Translations under genes and position numbers: made by a program | The notes under the pieces: model-generated | The model's input: only the letters and a program-made list of their open reading frames with translations | What the model was told of the DNA's origin: nothing | Databases searched by the model: none | In this document: piece by piece, positions 1-7,584 of the stretch | How positions within the stretch are numbered: the first letter of the stretch is position 1 | Layout: every line of letters starts with the position of its first letter | From: Bacteroidota bacterium | GTDB lineage: Bacteria; Bacteroidota; Bacteroidia; Flavobacteriales; Schleiferiaceae | Assembly: GCA_005786915.1 (NCBI GenBank) | Contig: SYCM01000072.1 | Span: 1 to 26,445 of the forward strand | Length of the DNA stretch: 26,445 nt | Direction of reading: 5' to 3'

Positions 1-384
1 GCCCTTGAAGTGCGCAATGTGGCTGTGTACGCCGCCGTCGCTGACCAGGCCAAGAAGGTGGATGCGCTGGCCGGAGGCTCCGCGCTTGGCCAGGTTGGAA
101 AACACCGGATTGGAGGCGAACGAACCGTCTTCGAGGGCCACATCAATGCGCACTAGGTCTTGGTACACCACGCGGCCGGCGCCGAGGTTCATGTGGCCGA
201 CTTCAGAGTTGCCCATTTGGCCCTCGGGTAGGCCCACGGCGCGACCGCTCGCTTCGAGCTGGCTGTGCGGGTAGGCGGCATAAAGACCGTCGTAAAATGG
301 GGTGGATCCGAGGTCAATGGCCGAGACGGACGGGTCGGCGGGCAGTCCCCAACCGTCGAGAATGATCAAAATTGCTTTGCGCAC
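1..384 (-). CDS. gpmI: 2,3-bisphosphoglycerate-independent phosphoglycerate mutase, N-terminal part (runs off the left edge)
   Basis: Cofactor-independent phosphoglycerate mutase interconverts 3- and 2-phosphoglycerate in cytoplasmic glycolysis and gluconeogenesis. The 128 visible residues begin with the family's metal-binding strand ILIILDGWG (Asp10). GNSEVGHMN follows, with the phosphoserine nucleophile at Ser60, and then LVSDGGVHSH near residues 115-124. The start is a GTG at 384-382. No ATG lies between it and an in-frame TAA nine codons upstream, and the conserved N-terminus begins at once, so this start is firm. The gene lies 18 nt after pepE, but the gap holds a perfect TACCTTTG box only 4 nt before the GTG. 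It therefore probably has its own, leaderless transcript in addition to readthrough. The C-terminal part lies outside the window. Confidence 0.96.
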   Translation of the reverse strand, partial: MRKAILIILDGWGLPADPSVSAIDLGSTPFYDGLYAAYPHSQLEASGRAVGLPEGQMGNSEVGHMNLGAGRVVYQDLVRIDVALEDGSFASNPVFSNLAKRGASGQRIHLLGLVSDGGVHSHIAHFKG

Positions 385-388
385 CCCG

Positions 389-396
389 CAAAGGTA
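389..396 (-). promoter_or_regulatory. -7 promoter box TACCTTTG of gpmI
   Basis: This is a perfect match to the Bacteroidota -7 consensus TAnnTTTG, read on the minus strand in the 18-nt gap between pepE and gpmI. It ends 4 nt before the GTG start, which puts the expected transcription start at or within a base or two of the initiation codon. I see no convincing -33 TTG element upstream. Confidence 0.7.
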
Positions 397-402
397 GGAA
401 TT

Positions 403-1095
403 TTAGATGGCGAGCAGGCCAGGTTTAGCCTCAAAAGGCGGCATTCCGGCGCGAAAAATCCGCGCCGAATGGGGGCCGTGCAGTTCGTGGTGCTGCCCGT
501 CGGATTTGATCCAACTGCCTTCGCGCAAGCCAACCACGGGCTGGGGGTTGAAGACGTGAAACTCGGCGATGCGCTGCTCCCGCGTTTCGCCCATGTGGGT
601 GCTGCCGGGCACCGGGTCGAGGTAGTGCGGATTGAGGTTGAAGGGCAGCCAGCCCATGGCTTGGTGGGTGGGAACCTCGACGACGGGCATGTCGTTGGTG
701 GTGCCGATGCTGATTCCCGCGAGGTTGATTCCCGCGCTGCTGCCCATGTAGGGGACTCCGCCGCGCACGCTGGCGTCCAGGAACGGAGTCAGGCCGGTTT
801 CGTCGAGGGTGCGGCGCAGGACAAAGGTGTTTCCCCCTCCGACAAACCATGCTTCGGCCGCCTGAGCGGCTTCGGCCACTGAGGCAAATTCGTGCACGCC
901 TTTCAGGGCGATGCCCGCTTCAGCAAATACGGCCTTGGGACGCGCCGTGTAGTCGTCCCAACTCATGCCGCCGGGGCGGGCGTAAGGAACAAACACTACG
1001 AGACGCTGCGCAAAAAACGACGCCAACTCGTCGCGCAGGTAGCTCAGGTAGGGAGCGCCATGCACGGTTGAGGTGGACGCCAGCAGCAAGTTCAT
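403..1095 (-). CDS. pepE: Alpha-aspartyl dipeptidase (peptidase E, family S51)
   Basis: Peptidase E is a cytoplasmic serine peptidase that hydrolyses dipeptides with N-terminal aspartate. The 230 residues match the 229-residue length of the E. coli enzyme. The S51 hallmarks are present: WFVGGGNTF at residues 83-91 and the nucleophile elbow MGSSAGIN with Ser120. Asp135 (TTNDMP) and His157 (LNPHY) fall at the same positions as the published E. coli catalytic residues Ser120, Asp135 and His157. The ATG overlaps the stop of the upstream Asp-box gene by 4 nt (ATGA), so translation is probably coupled. A role in peptide recycling is family knowledge; nothing in the sequence links it to its propeller neighbour beyond the operon. 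Confidence 0.95.
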   Translation of the reverse strand: MNLLLASTSTVHGAPYLSYLRDELASFFAQRLVVFVPYARPGGMSWDDYTARPKAVFAEAGIALKGVHEFASVAEAAQAAEAWFVGGGNTFVLRRTLDETGLTPFLDASVRGGVPYMGSSAGINLAGISIGTTNDMPVVEVPTHQAMGWLPFNLNPHYLDPVPGSTHMGETREQRIAEFHVFNPQPVVGLREGSWIKSDGQHHELHGPHSARIFRAGMPPFEAKPGLLAI

Positions 1096-2420
1096 TTGCG
1101 GCTGCGTTTTTTGGATGGAATCGGGTCAGCCTGCGTCGTCGCGTCGTTCGCCGGGTCGGCAAACCGCCCGTAGACCAGCTCATTGATGCCCTCACGCTGC
1201 TCCGTCCAAACGGCGTGCACTTCGCCGTTACGCGCCACGATGCCCGAGTAGTCGCCAAAAAAGCGCTTAGGTGTGGGCACAAAGGGGGTGCTCAGGGGGG
1301 TGGCGGACCACGTTTTGCCCCCGTCGTCGGAGCGGTGCACCCAAGCTTGGGTCTGGAGGTTCTCCGTTTGCCCGTACGCCAGCACGTGAAGCGAACCGCT
1401 GCGCGAATCCACCGCGAACCAGGGCATGAAGTGATGCTCCACACTGTCGGGCATCGGGAGGCGGCGGCTGGCGGACCAGGTCTCGCCGCGGTCGGTGGAA
1501 CGGGAATGGCTAACCCAAGATCCCGTGCTGTCTTGCTCGCCAAACACGAGGTGCCAGGTGCCGTCGGGCGCAAAAAACGAAATGGGCATGCCGTTGGCCC
1601 GGCCCAGGGCCGGAATCTCGTGGGCCCATCCGCCGCGTTGGTAGGCAATCGGCTGGTCCATGGGCCGCCACGTCAGGGCGCCGTCGTCGTCCGAACGATT
1701 CATCCATATCGTGTCGTTGTAGGACCACACTACGGCCACGCCCCCCATGGGGTCGGCAACGGGAATCGCGCCTTCGGGGGTTTGGTCGCCGTCGACGCAA
1801 TTGCCCTCGCGGTTGGAAACGGTGATCGCGGGAGACCAGGTTGCGCCGCGGTCGTAGCTCTGGCTGAAGCGAATTCGCGAGCGGAACTCGGGTTCCTTTT
1901 TGCCGTACGCGTCAAACTCCGTCCACGAAACGTTTAAGGTGCCCGTGGCGGGGTCGATGGCAATGCCCTCTTTGTCTTGGTCTTTGGGCGGATTGTGCCC
2001 AATTCCCGCTCCGTCGGACCAGGTTTTTCCGCGGTCGTCGCTCCATTGGATTACGATGCGGTCGAGCCAAGTTTCGCCCGCGCGCCCTTTGCCGCTCGGA
2101 TCAGCGAGGTGCAAGTAGTACAGGCGGCCGGTGTAGTCGTGGGCGAGAATGGGGTCGCCGTAGACGCCCATCGACGAGGTGAGTCCTTGGTTGCGAATCC
2201 AGGCGTCCGGTGCCCCGTTGCGCGGATTTCGGTGCAGCTGGTTGAGCACGTTGCCCAAGTAGACGCTTTTGCCGTTGGGATCCACGGCTACCGAGGGCTC
2301 GCAGGCCCAATTGCTCGTGCCGTCGGCTTTGGTGATCGACGTGACCGTCCATTGGGCTTGGGCCCAGAGCCCCACGTTGAGCGTCAGGGCGACCAGGGTT
2401 GTTTTTAGTTTCGCTTCCAT
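1092..2420 (-). CDS. Secreted Asp-box (BNR-repeat) beta-propeller, sialidase-like fold
   Basis: This 442-residue protein opens with a Sec signal peptide (hydrophobic core about residues 7-20, likely cleaved after AQA before QW). It carries at least four Asp-boxes of the form SxDxGxTW: SDDRGKTW, SYDRGATW, STDRGETW and SDDGGKTW. These mark the turns of a six- or seven-bladed sialidase-like propeller. I do not see the FRIP/YRIP motif or arginine triad of a true sialidase, so substrate and enzymatic activity are unknown. The C-terminus is a short basic tail (SKKRSRK) and not a recognisable type IX sorting domain. The start overlaps the DUF192 gene by 16 nt and the stop overlaps pepE by 4 nt, so it sits inside the folE-pepE run. 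Automated labels such as exo-alpha-sialidase would overstate what is visible. Confidence 0.85.
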   Translation of the reverse strand: MEAKLKTTLVALTLNVGLWAQAQWTVTSITKADGTSNWACEPSVAVDPNGKSVYLGNVLNQLHRNPRNGAPDAWIRNQGLTSSMGVYGDPILAHDYTGRLYYLHLADPSGKGRAGETWLDRIVIQWSDDRGKTWSDGAGIGHNPPKDQDKEGIAIDPATGTLNVSWTEFDAYGKKEPEFRSRIRFSQSYDRGATWSPAITVSNREGNCVDGDQTPEGAIPVADPMGGVAVVWSYNDTIWMNRSDDDGALTWRPMDQPIAYQRGGWAHEIPALGRANGMPISFFAPDGTWHLVFGEQDSTGSWVSHSRSTDRGETWSASRRLPMPDSVEHHFMPWFAVDSRSGSLHVLAYGQTENLQTQAWVHRSDDGGKTWSATPLSTPFVPTPKRFFGDYSGIVARNGEVHAVWTEQREGINELVYGRFADPANDATTQADPIPSKKRSRK

Positions 2421-2944
2421 ATCCAGTTTGTTCCGGGGGTAATTCCTAGGTTGGCAGAGGATCCGCCGGCAATTTCAAGCACGTACTTAGCTGGGCCTTC
2501 AGAGGGCAGCGGCGTCTCGTTCATGGGTTGGGCATTAGCTTGGATGCTGACCACCGTTCCGGCCTCGCTGAGGTAAATGATGTCGAGGGGGACGTAGGTG
2601 TTGCGCATCCAAAAGCTCTGGTAGCGTTCGTCGGGCATGATGAAGAGCATCCCGGTTCCTTCGGGCACGCTGCGGCGGTACATCATTCCCTGGGTGGTTT
2701 CGGCCGTGCTCTCGGCCAGCTCGAGGATGAACGAGGCCAGCGTATCGCCGTTGGCGGCGACAAAGGCCCCTGAAGCTTCTGGGGTGAACGGCGGCTCGTA
2801 GGCCTCCTGGGGTACCGGACACTCCGGTTTACCTATTTCCGTCCCTCCGTGGCCAAACCACGAAAGCACCACGGGGACTACCAGTCCCAAAAGGGCGAGG
2901 GCGAGCAGTATTCCGCCCACCCGCATAATCAGCGTGCGGTTCAT
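2405..2944 (-). CDS. DUF192 family protein, membrane-anchored
   Basis: A 179-residue protein with an N-terminal transmembrane or uncleaved signal segment (about residues 7-27), followed by a DUF192 domain. The domain signature is clear: GMMYRRSVPEGTGMLF, then FWMRNTYVPLDIIYL and a following beta region. DUF192 is a small all-beta fold of unknown biochemical role, usually exported or membrane-tethered. The frame is open 30 codons further upstream, but the ATG at 2944 is preferred. It overlaps the lgt stop in an ATGA, the residues before it would lie inside lgt, and the hydrophobic segment starts there. Placement after lgt suggests an envelope role, which is inference only. Confidence 0.88.
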   Translation of the reverse strand: MNRTLIMRVGGILLALALLGLVVPVVLSWFGHGGTEIGKPECPVPQEAYEPPFTPEASGAFVAANGDTLASFILELAESTAETTQGMMYRRSVPEGTGMLFIMPDERYQSFWMRNTYVPLDIIYLSEAGTVVSIQANAQPMNETPLPSEGPAKYVLEIAGGSSANLGITPGTNWIWKRN

Positions 2945-4011
2945 GATGCAGATTTTGGGGTTTTCAGGCTTCGAACCAAGAAAAACAAACCCGCCACGAC
3001 GAGCGGAATGCTGAGCCACTGCCCCATGTTCCAATCCATGCCCGACTCGAAGTCTTTTTGGTTGGCCTTGATGAACTCAATGACGAAGCGAAATCCGAAT
3101 ACGGCCGTCAGAAATACGCCAAAAATCTGGCCTTCGCGGGCCGCAGCGCCCCGCTGAAAGAGCACGAGCAGTAGGACATAAATCAACGCATAAGCCAGGG
3201 CCTCGTACAGCTGGCTGGGCGCCCGCGGAATGCCGTAGGCCGTCAGCACGTAGGCTCCGCCTTCCTCGCGGACCAGCTGGTCTTGGGGCAGGTAAAGGTG
3301 GCGGTTGTCGGCGGTTTGGCGGTTGACGAGCGGCTCGAGGTAGAGCTCGACCATGGACTGCACGCCGTCCAGGCTGGCGTTGGCCGTCGGGGTGAAGCGC
3401 AGTTCGTATTCCGGCAGCTTCAAGCTGTCGGTTTGCAGGTGGTTGCCCGTCGCCACGTACTGGACTTCGGCGACGTCGCGGGCAAAGTAGCGCTCCACAT
3501 AGTCGGTGATGTTCCGCACAAACACGGTCTCGAGCGCGGAATTCTGCGGCTGACCGTAAATCTCGCTGTTGGTGAAGTTGCCCAGGCGGATAAAGGCTCC
3601 GGCCAAAGCGACCGTAATAACCACGCGGTCCAGCATCCACAGGGACGACTTGCCGATGGGCTTGAGGTACTTTTGGCCAAACCACAGCATGGCCAGTACG
3701 ATGGACACGGCGGCGCCGTGCGAGGCGAGTCCGCCCTTCCACGGCATGAAAATCTCGGCGACGTGCTCTCGGTAGTAGCCCCAGTCGTAGAAGAAGACGT
3801 GGCCCAACCGCGCCCCCACGACGGTGGCGACGACCATGGTCGAGAGAAGGGCGTCCAAAATGCTCAAGTCGACGCCTTCCTTCACGAAGACTTTTTTCAT
3901 CCAGCGGTATCCAAAGAAAAATCCGAGGAAAAAGAATACCTGATAGTACCGCACGAACAGCGGTCCGAGTTCGATGCCGCGGTCGGCAACCCAAGTGATG
4001 GTGGCTAGCAT
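2941..4011 (-). CDS. lgt: Prolipoprotein diacylglyceryl transferase
   Basis: Lgt transfers diacylglyceryl from phosphatidylglycerol to the lipobox cysteine of prelipoproteins in the inner membrane. The family signature is intact: GARLGHVFFYD (66-76), KGGLASHGA (92-100, with the conserved His98) and the Lgt motif IRLGNFTNSEIYG (141-153). APSQLYEAL (264-272) and the last membrane segments FGFRFVIEFIK and LSIPLVVAGLFFLV follow. At 356 residues it is about 65 longer than E. coli Lgt. The excess lies between the Lgt motif and APSQLYEA (about residues 160-258), a predicted periplasmic arm. A near-consensus -7 box (TAACTTTA) sits 4 nt before the ATG, so an internal promoter after yidD is plausible. 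The window's own lipoprotein at 12172-13236 would be a client. Confidence 0.97.
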   Translation of the reverse strand: MLATITWVADRGIELGPLFVRYYQVFFFLGFFFGYRWMKKVFVKEGVDLSILDALLSTMVVATVVGARLGHVFFYDWGYYREHVAEIFMPWKGGLASHGAAVSIVLAMLWFGQKYLKPIGKSSLWMLDRVVITVALAGAFIRLGNFTNSEIYGQPQNSALETVFVRNITDYVERYFARDVAEVQYVATGNHLQTDSLKLPEYELRFTPTANASLDGVQSMVELYLEPLVNRQTADNRHLYLPQDQLVREEGGAYVLTAYGIPRAPSQLYEALAYALIYVLLLVLFQRGAAAREGQIFGVFLTAVFGFRFVIEFIKANQKDFESGMDWNMGQWLSIPLVVAGLFFLVRSLKTPKSAS

Positions 4012-4015
4012 GGCT

Positions 4016-4023
4016 TAAAGTTA
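4016..4023 (-). promoter_or_regulatory. Possible -7 box TAACTTTA of lgt
   Basis: On the minus strand this is TAnnTTTG with its last base changed, in the 23-nt yidD-lgt gap. It is 4 nt from the lgt ATG, the same spacing as the perfect box of gpmI. It is weak taken alone and gains support only from the repeated geometry across the window. Confidence 0.4.
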
Positions 4024-4034
4024 GGTTTTCTTGC

Positions 4035-4295
4035 TCAGCCGTTTGGCGCGGAGTTGGACTTTTTCGGCACCGGGTCGATTCCCGACGTGCCCCACGGATG
4101 GCATCGGCTGATGCGCTTTAGAGCCAGCCATGAACCCGTCCACGGACCCCATTCCCGAACTGCCTCGCCGGCGTAGCTTGAGCAGGTAGGGTAGTGGCGG
4201 CAGCTCGGGGGCGTGAACGGCGAAATGACGTACTTGTAGAGGCCGACCAGCGCCAGCAGGGGCGCTGAAACCAACCAAGTCAGCCCACGCTTCAT
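4035..4295 (-). CDS. yidD: Membrane protein insertion efficiency factor YidD
   Basis: YidD is a small membrane-associated protein that aids YidC-dependent insertion of inner-membrane proteins. At 86 residues the length is typical. After an N-terminal amphipathic or hydrophobic segment it shows the diagnostic cysteine-rich signature: SPFTPPSCRHYPTCSSYAGE, then RISRCHPWG and a DPVP close. The start overlaps the cysS stop by 4 nt (ATGA). In many bacteria yidD sits with rnpA and yidC; here it lies between cysS and lgt, so both membrane-biogenesis genes yidD and lgt share this run. The identification is secure from the motif alone. Confidence 0.95.
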   Translation of the reverse strand: MKRGLTWLVSAPLLALVGLYKYVISPFTPPSCRHYPTCSSYAGEAVREWGPWTGSWLALKRISRCHPWGTSGIDPVPKKSNSAPNG

Positions 4296-5770
4296 TCGAC
4301 GCGGTAGCTGCTGCCCTCGGGGCCGTCTTGCACCACGATTCCTCCGCGCGAGAGTGCTTCGCGCAGGGCGTCGCTCGTAGTCCAGTCCTTGGTTTCGCGC
4401 GCTTTGCGGCGCACGTCGAGGACCACCGACATGGCGGCGTCGAGGGCCTGCTGGTACTTGGCGTTGCCGGAGTGGGATTCGGGCGACAAGCCGAGCACGC
4501 TGAACAACCAGGTTTCCATCGAGTGGAGGAGCTCAGCCGCTCCTTCAGTGCCCAGTACCTGCGGGTCTTTTTGGTCCAGGGTCACGGCCTTGGCAGCCTC
4601 AAATAGCTGGGCGATGAGCACGGGGCTGTTGAGGTCTTGGTTCATGGCCTCGGAGCACTGCGCATTCCAGTCGGCCACCGACCACGTGCCGCGGGCCGGA
4701 CCTTGGGCGGCACGTGCGCGCAGCACCTCGAGGCTGGTAAGCAGGCGGTAGTACCCTTTTTCAGCGGCCTGCAGGGCAGAATCGCTGAAGTCGAGCACGC
4801 TCCGGTAGTGCGCTTGGTGGATGAAAAAGCGCACGGCGCCGGGGCTGTAGGCCTTGGTCAGGTGCGGGCTGTTGCCCGTCAGCAGGTCGCGCGGATCCAG
4901 GGTGTTTCCGGTCGACTTGGCCATGCGTTTTCCGTTTAAGGTCAGCATGTTGGCGTGCAGCCAGTAGCGGGCTCCGCCCTGACCGGTGGCGCCCTTGTTT
5001 TGGGCGATTTCGCACTCGTGGTGGGGGAACTTGAGGTCCATACCACCTCCGTGGATGTCAAATTCTTCGCCTAAGTACTTGGTGCTCATGGCTGAGCACT
5101 CGAGGTGCCAACCTGGGAATCCCGCGCCCCACGGCGACGGCCATCGCATCAAGTGCTCGGGAGCGGCCTTCTTCCAGAGGGCAAAGTCCAGCGGGTGCCG
5201 CTTGTCGTCCTGCCCGTCGAGTTCGCGCGTACCCGCCTCGAGGTCGTCGATGCTGCGTCCCGAGAGTTCGCCGTAGGGGTAGGTCTTCAGGTAAGTTTCG
5301 ATGCTGAAGTACACGCTGCCGTTGGCCTCGTAGGCGAACCCTTCAGCGAGCAGCTTTTTGATCAGCTCGATTTGCTCTACAATGTGGCCGGTGGCGGTGG
5401 GCTCAATTGAGGGCGGAAGGGCGTTGTAGGCCTGCATTACGCTGCGGAACCCCACGGTATAGCGCTGTACTATTTCCATGGGCTCGAGCTGCTCGAGGCG
5501 GGCCTTCTTGGCGATTTTGTCTTCGCCGGAGTCGGCGTCGCTTTCGAGGTGGCCGGCATCGGTAATGTTCCGCACGTAGCGCACCTGGTAGCCCAAATGC
5601 ATGAGGTAGCGGAACAGCAGGTCGAAGCTTAAAAACGTGCGGGTGTTGCCAAGGTGCACGTCGCTGTACACTGTCGGACCGCACACGTACATGCCCACTT
5701 TGGGCGCGTGGAGGGGTTCAAACGGCTTGAGTTCGCCGGTTAGGCTGTCGAACAGGTGCAGCGTGCTCAT
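4292..5770 (-). CDS. cysS: Cysteinyl-tRNA synthetase
   Basis: Charges tRNA-Cys with cysteine; a class I synthetase acting as a monomer. The 492 residues carry the HIGH-type motif HLGN (39-42) in VCGPTVYSDVHLGNTRTF and the KMSKS-type motif KRMAKS (281-286). The zinc site that discriminates cysteine is complete: Cys30, Cys225 (WHLECSAMS), His250 and Glu254 (FPHHECE). The frame stays open 49 codons further upstream, but those codons lie inside folE. The ATG at 5770 overlaps the folE TGA as ATGA and precedes the conserved N-terminus. Downstream it overlaps yidD by 4 nt. It is the second gene of the folE transcript. Confidence 0.98.
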   Translation of the reverse strand: MSTLHLFDSLTGELKPFEPLHAPKVGMYVCGPTVYSDVHLGNTRTFLSFDLLFRYLMHLGYQVRYVRNITDAGHLESDADSGEDKIAKKARLEQLEPMEIVQRYTVGFRSVMQAYNALPPSIEPTATGHIVEQIELIKKLLAEGFAYEANGSVYFSIETYLKTYPYGELSGRSIDDLEAGTRELDGQDDKRHPLDFALWKKAAPEHLMRWPSPWGAGFPGWHLECSAMSTKYLGEEFDIHGGGMDLKFPHHECEIAQNKGATGQGGARYWLHANMLTLNGKRMAKSTGNTLDPRDLLTGNSPHLTKAYSPGAVRFFIHQAHYRSVLDFSDSALQAAEKGYYRLLTSLEVLRARAAQGPARGTWSVADWNAQCSEAMNQDLNSPVLIAQLFEAAKAVTLDQKDPQVLGTEGAAELLHSMETWLFSVLGLSPESHSGNAKYQQALDAAMSVVLDVRRKARETKDWTTSDALREALSRGGIVVQDGPEGSSYRVE

Positions 5771-6438
5771 GTGTGTGGGCTGTCGCCAAACGTGGTTTGG
5801 GTTTGAATGTAGGTCAAAAATTCCGTGCGGAGTCCTTCTTCGGCCAAGAATCGCCCGCGGTACTCGGCGGTAACCGTGCTGGAATGGATGTCGCGAATTC
5901 CGCGCGCATTGACGCACAAATGCTTGGCGTCAATAAGTACGGCGACGTCTTCGGTACCCAGGGCCTCGGCAAGCGATTCGGCCACTTGGCGCGTAAGGCG
6001 CTCCTGAACCTGAGGACGCTTGGCGTAAAAATCCACGATGCGGTTCATTTTGCTCAGGCCAATGACGCGGTCTTTGCTGAGGTAGGCGATGTGGGCGCGG
6101 CCGACGATCGGCATCAGGTGGTGTTCGCAGGTAGAATACACCACGATGTTCTTTTCGACGAGCATTTCGTCGTAGCGGTAGCTGTTTTCAAACGTGTTGA
6201 GGTCGGGCTTTCGGTCCGGGCGCAGTCCGCCAAAGGTCTCCTTTACGAACATTTTGGCGACGCGCTTGGGAGTTCCGCGCAGGCTGTCGTCGCTGAGGTC
6301 CATCCCGAGGGTGTCCAAGATTCCGCGCACGTGCGCTTCAATGCGCGTGATTTTCTCGTCGTCGCTGATGGCAAACGCGTCCGGTCGAATGGGCGTGTGC
6401 ACGCTCGAACTCGCGTGGTCGGGGTCGTGAGATTTCAT
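5767..6438 (-). CDS. folE: GTP cyclohydrolase I
   Basis: Catalyses GTP to 7,8-dihydroneopterin triphosphate, the first step of tetrahydrofolate or biopterin synthesis; a cytosolic homodecamer. The 223 residues include RVAKMFVKE, the zinc-binding STCEHHLMP (Cys104 and His107, with Cys175 in HLCVNARGI) and the catalytic core RIVDFYAKRPQVQERLT. These correspond to E. coli Cys110, His113 and Cys181. The frame is open upstream to 6621, but the ATG at 6438 is chosen. A perfect TACCTTTG box lies 5 nt before it, the longer frame would cross the divergent KAS III gene, and the family N-terminus is variable. It heads the long minus-strand run and faces the KAS III gene across 49 nt. Confidence 0.97.
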   Translation of the reverse strand: MKSHDPDHASSSVHTPIRPDAFAISDDEKITRIEAHVRGILDTLGMDLSDDSLRGTPKRVAKMFVKETFGGLRPDRKPDLNTFENSYRYDEMLVEKNIVVYSTCEHHLMPIVGRAHIAYLSKDRVIGLSKMNRIVDFYAKRPQVQERLTRQVAESLAEALGTEDVAVLIDAKHLCVNARGIRDIHSSTVTAEYRGRFLAEEGLRTEFLTYIQTQTTFGDSPHT

Positions 6439-6443
6439 AGGGG

Positions 6444-6451
6444 CAAAGGTA
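6444..6451 (-). promoter_or_regulatory. -7 promoter box TACCTTTG of folE
   Basis: Perfect TAnnTTTG on the minus strand, ending 5 nt before the folE ATG (spacer CCCCT). It implies a leaderless or near-leaderless folE mRNA. It is half of a back-to-back promoter pair with the KAS III gene. Confidence 0.75.
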
Positions 6452-6474
6452 CAAGGGCATTCCGAGGAAAACGG

Positions 6475-6482
6475 TACCTTTG
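6475..6482 (+). promoter_or_regulatory. -7 promoter box TACCTTTG of the KAS III-like gene
   Basis: Perfect TAnnTTTG on the plus strand, identical in all eight bases to the folE and gpmI boxes, ending 5 nt before the ATG (spacer CACCC). The distance between this box and the divergent folE box is 23 nt, so polymerases bound at the two would clash. Confidence 0.75.
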
Positions 6483-6487
6483 CACCC

Positions 6488-7561
6488 ATGAATAACGCAG
6501 TGGTAATCGCGGGCACTGGGTCCGTCCTTCCCGAGTTAGTAGTTCCGAATTCGGCCTTTCTCGACCGCCATTTTATGGATGACAACGGCAATCCGTTTGC
6601 GCACAGCAACGAAGTCATCATTCAAAAATTCCAGCAAATAACCGAGATTGAGGAGCGCCGCTATGCGCGCGCCGACCAAAATTCGTCGGACCTTTCGGCT
6701 GAAGCGGGCCGCAAGGCGCTGGCCAACGCAGGATGGGATCCCGAGGAGTTAGATCTGCTCATCGTGGGCCAAAATTTCGGCGACATCGACCCCGGAACGC
6801 GCCGCATCGACCAAATGCCTTCTATTGCCTCGCGCACTAAAGAGAAGTTGGGCATCGCCAACCCGCAAACCGTCGCGTTTGACGTGCTTGCCGGGTGCCC
6901 TGGTTGGATTCAAGGCGTGCTGGTGGCCCAGGCCTACCTCAAGTCGGGCATGGCCGTCAAAGCGCTCGTCATCGGCACCGAGACGCTTTCGCGCGTAGTC
7001 GACGTGCACGACCGCGATTCTATGATCTTTGCGGACGGCGCCGGCGCCGCCTGCTTCGAGCTTCGCCCGCAAACCCGCGGCGAGGGAATCATTGGCTTTT
7101 CCGCCGTGAGCTACACCAAAGAAGAGGCGTACTACCTGAAGTCGCTTCCGTCGGTCAATCCCGCTGGGGACCCCAACGAGCGATTGATTCGCATGAAGGG
7201 TCGCAAGATTTATGAGTTCGCCCTCAAGTACGTGCCCGACGCCATGAAGGCGGCCCTTGACCACGCTGGGGTGCACCTCAAGGACGTATCCAAGATTTTC
7301 ATGCACCAGGCTAACGCCAAGTTAGACCACGGGGTAGGCGAGCGACTCTACAAGCTGTACGACTTACAGCCCGACTTAGACGCTGTCATGCCCATGTCCA
7401 TTCAGTGGATGGGCAACAGCTCGGTCGCAACTGTTCCGACCCTGCTGGACCGAGTGCTCCACGAGCAGTACCAGGGTCACGAGGTGCGCCCGGGTGACGT
7501 GGCGCTGTTCGCCAGCGTGGGTGCTGGCATGAACATCAACGCGTTCGTCTACCGCTTCTAG
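6488..7561 (+). CDS. 3-oxoacyl-ACP synthase III family protein (KAS III-like thiolase fold)
   Basis: A 357-residue ketoacyl synthase III-type condensing enzyme of the thiolase fold. The catalytic triad is visible: Cys137 in VLAGCPGW, His273 in IFMHQANAK and Asn310 in WMGNSSVATVP. The GAGAACFEL region and the C-terminal FASVGAGMNINAFVYRF fit the family. Canonical FabH starts fatty-acid synthesis from acetyl-CoA and malonyl-ACP. This sequence is longer than E. coli FabH (317 residues) and carries extra N-terminal residues (about 28-45). It may therefore be a paralogue acting on other acyl groups, so I leave the symbol blank. It stands alone: its own promoter, divergent folE on one side, and a strong terminator 23 nt after its stop. 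Confidence 0.9.
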   Translation: MNNAVVIAGTGSVLPELVVPNSAFLDRHFMDDNGNPFAHSNEVIIQKFQQITEIEERRYARADQNSSDLSAEAGRKALANAGWDPEELDLLIVGQNFGDIDPGTRRIDQMPSIASRTKEKLGIANPQTVAFDVLAGCPGWIQGVLVAQAYLKSGMAVKALVIGTETLSRVVDVHDRDSMIFADGAGAACFELRPQTRGEGIIGFSAVSYTKEEAYYLKSLPSVNPAGDPNERLIRMKGRKIYEFALKYVPDAMKAALDHAGVHLKDVSKIFMHQANAKLDHGVGERLYKLYDLQPDLDAVMPMSIQWMGNSSVATVPTLLDRVLHEQYQGHEVRPGDVALFASVGAGMNINAFVYRF

Positions 7562-7584
7562 TTCGGCTCAGGCCTCATTAATGC

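Noticed and set aside
849..1937. Plus-strand open frame of 362 codons across pepE and the small propeller gene
   Set aside because: It spans the antisense of two real genes, is rich in Arg/Ala/Gly/Val, and shows no recognisable motif or promoter.
1092..2420. Calling the small Asp-box protein a functional sialidase
   Set aside because: Asp-boxes define the fold only; no FRIP motif or arginine triad is visible.
3077..3994. Second minus-strand open frame of 305 codons inside lgt
   Set aside because: Same-strand out-of-frame shadow with extreme Arg content; the lgt frame carries all family signatures.
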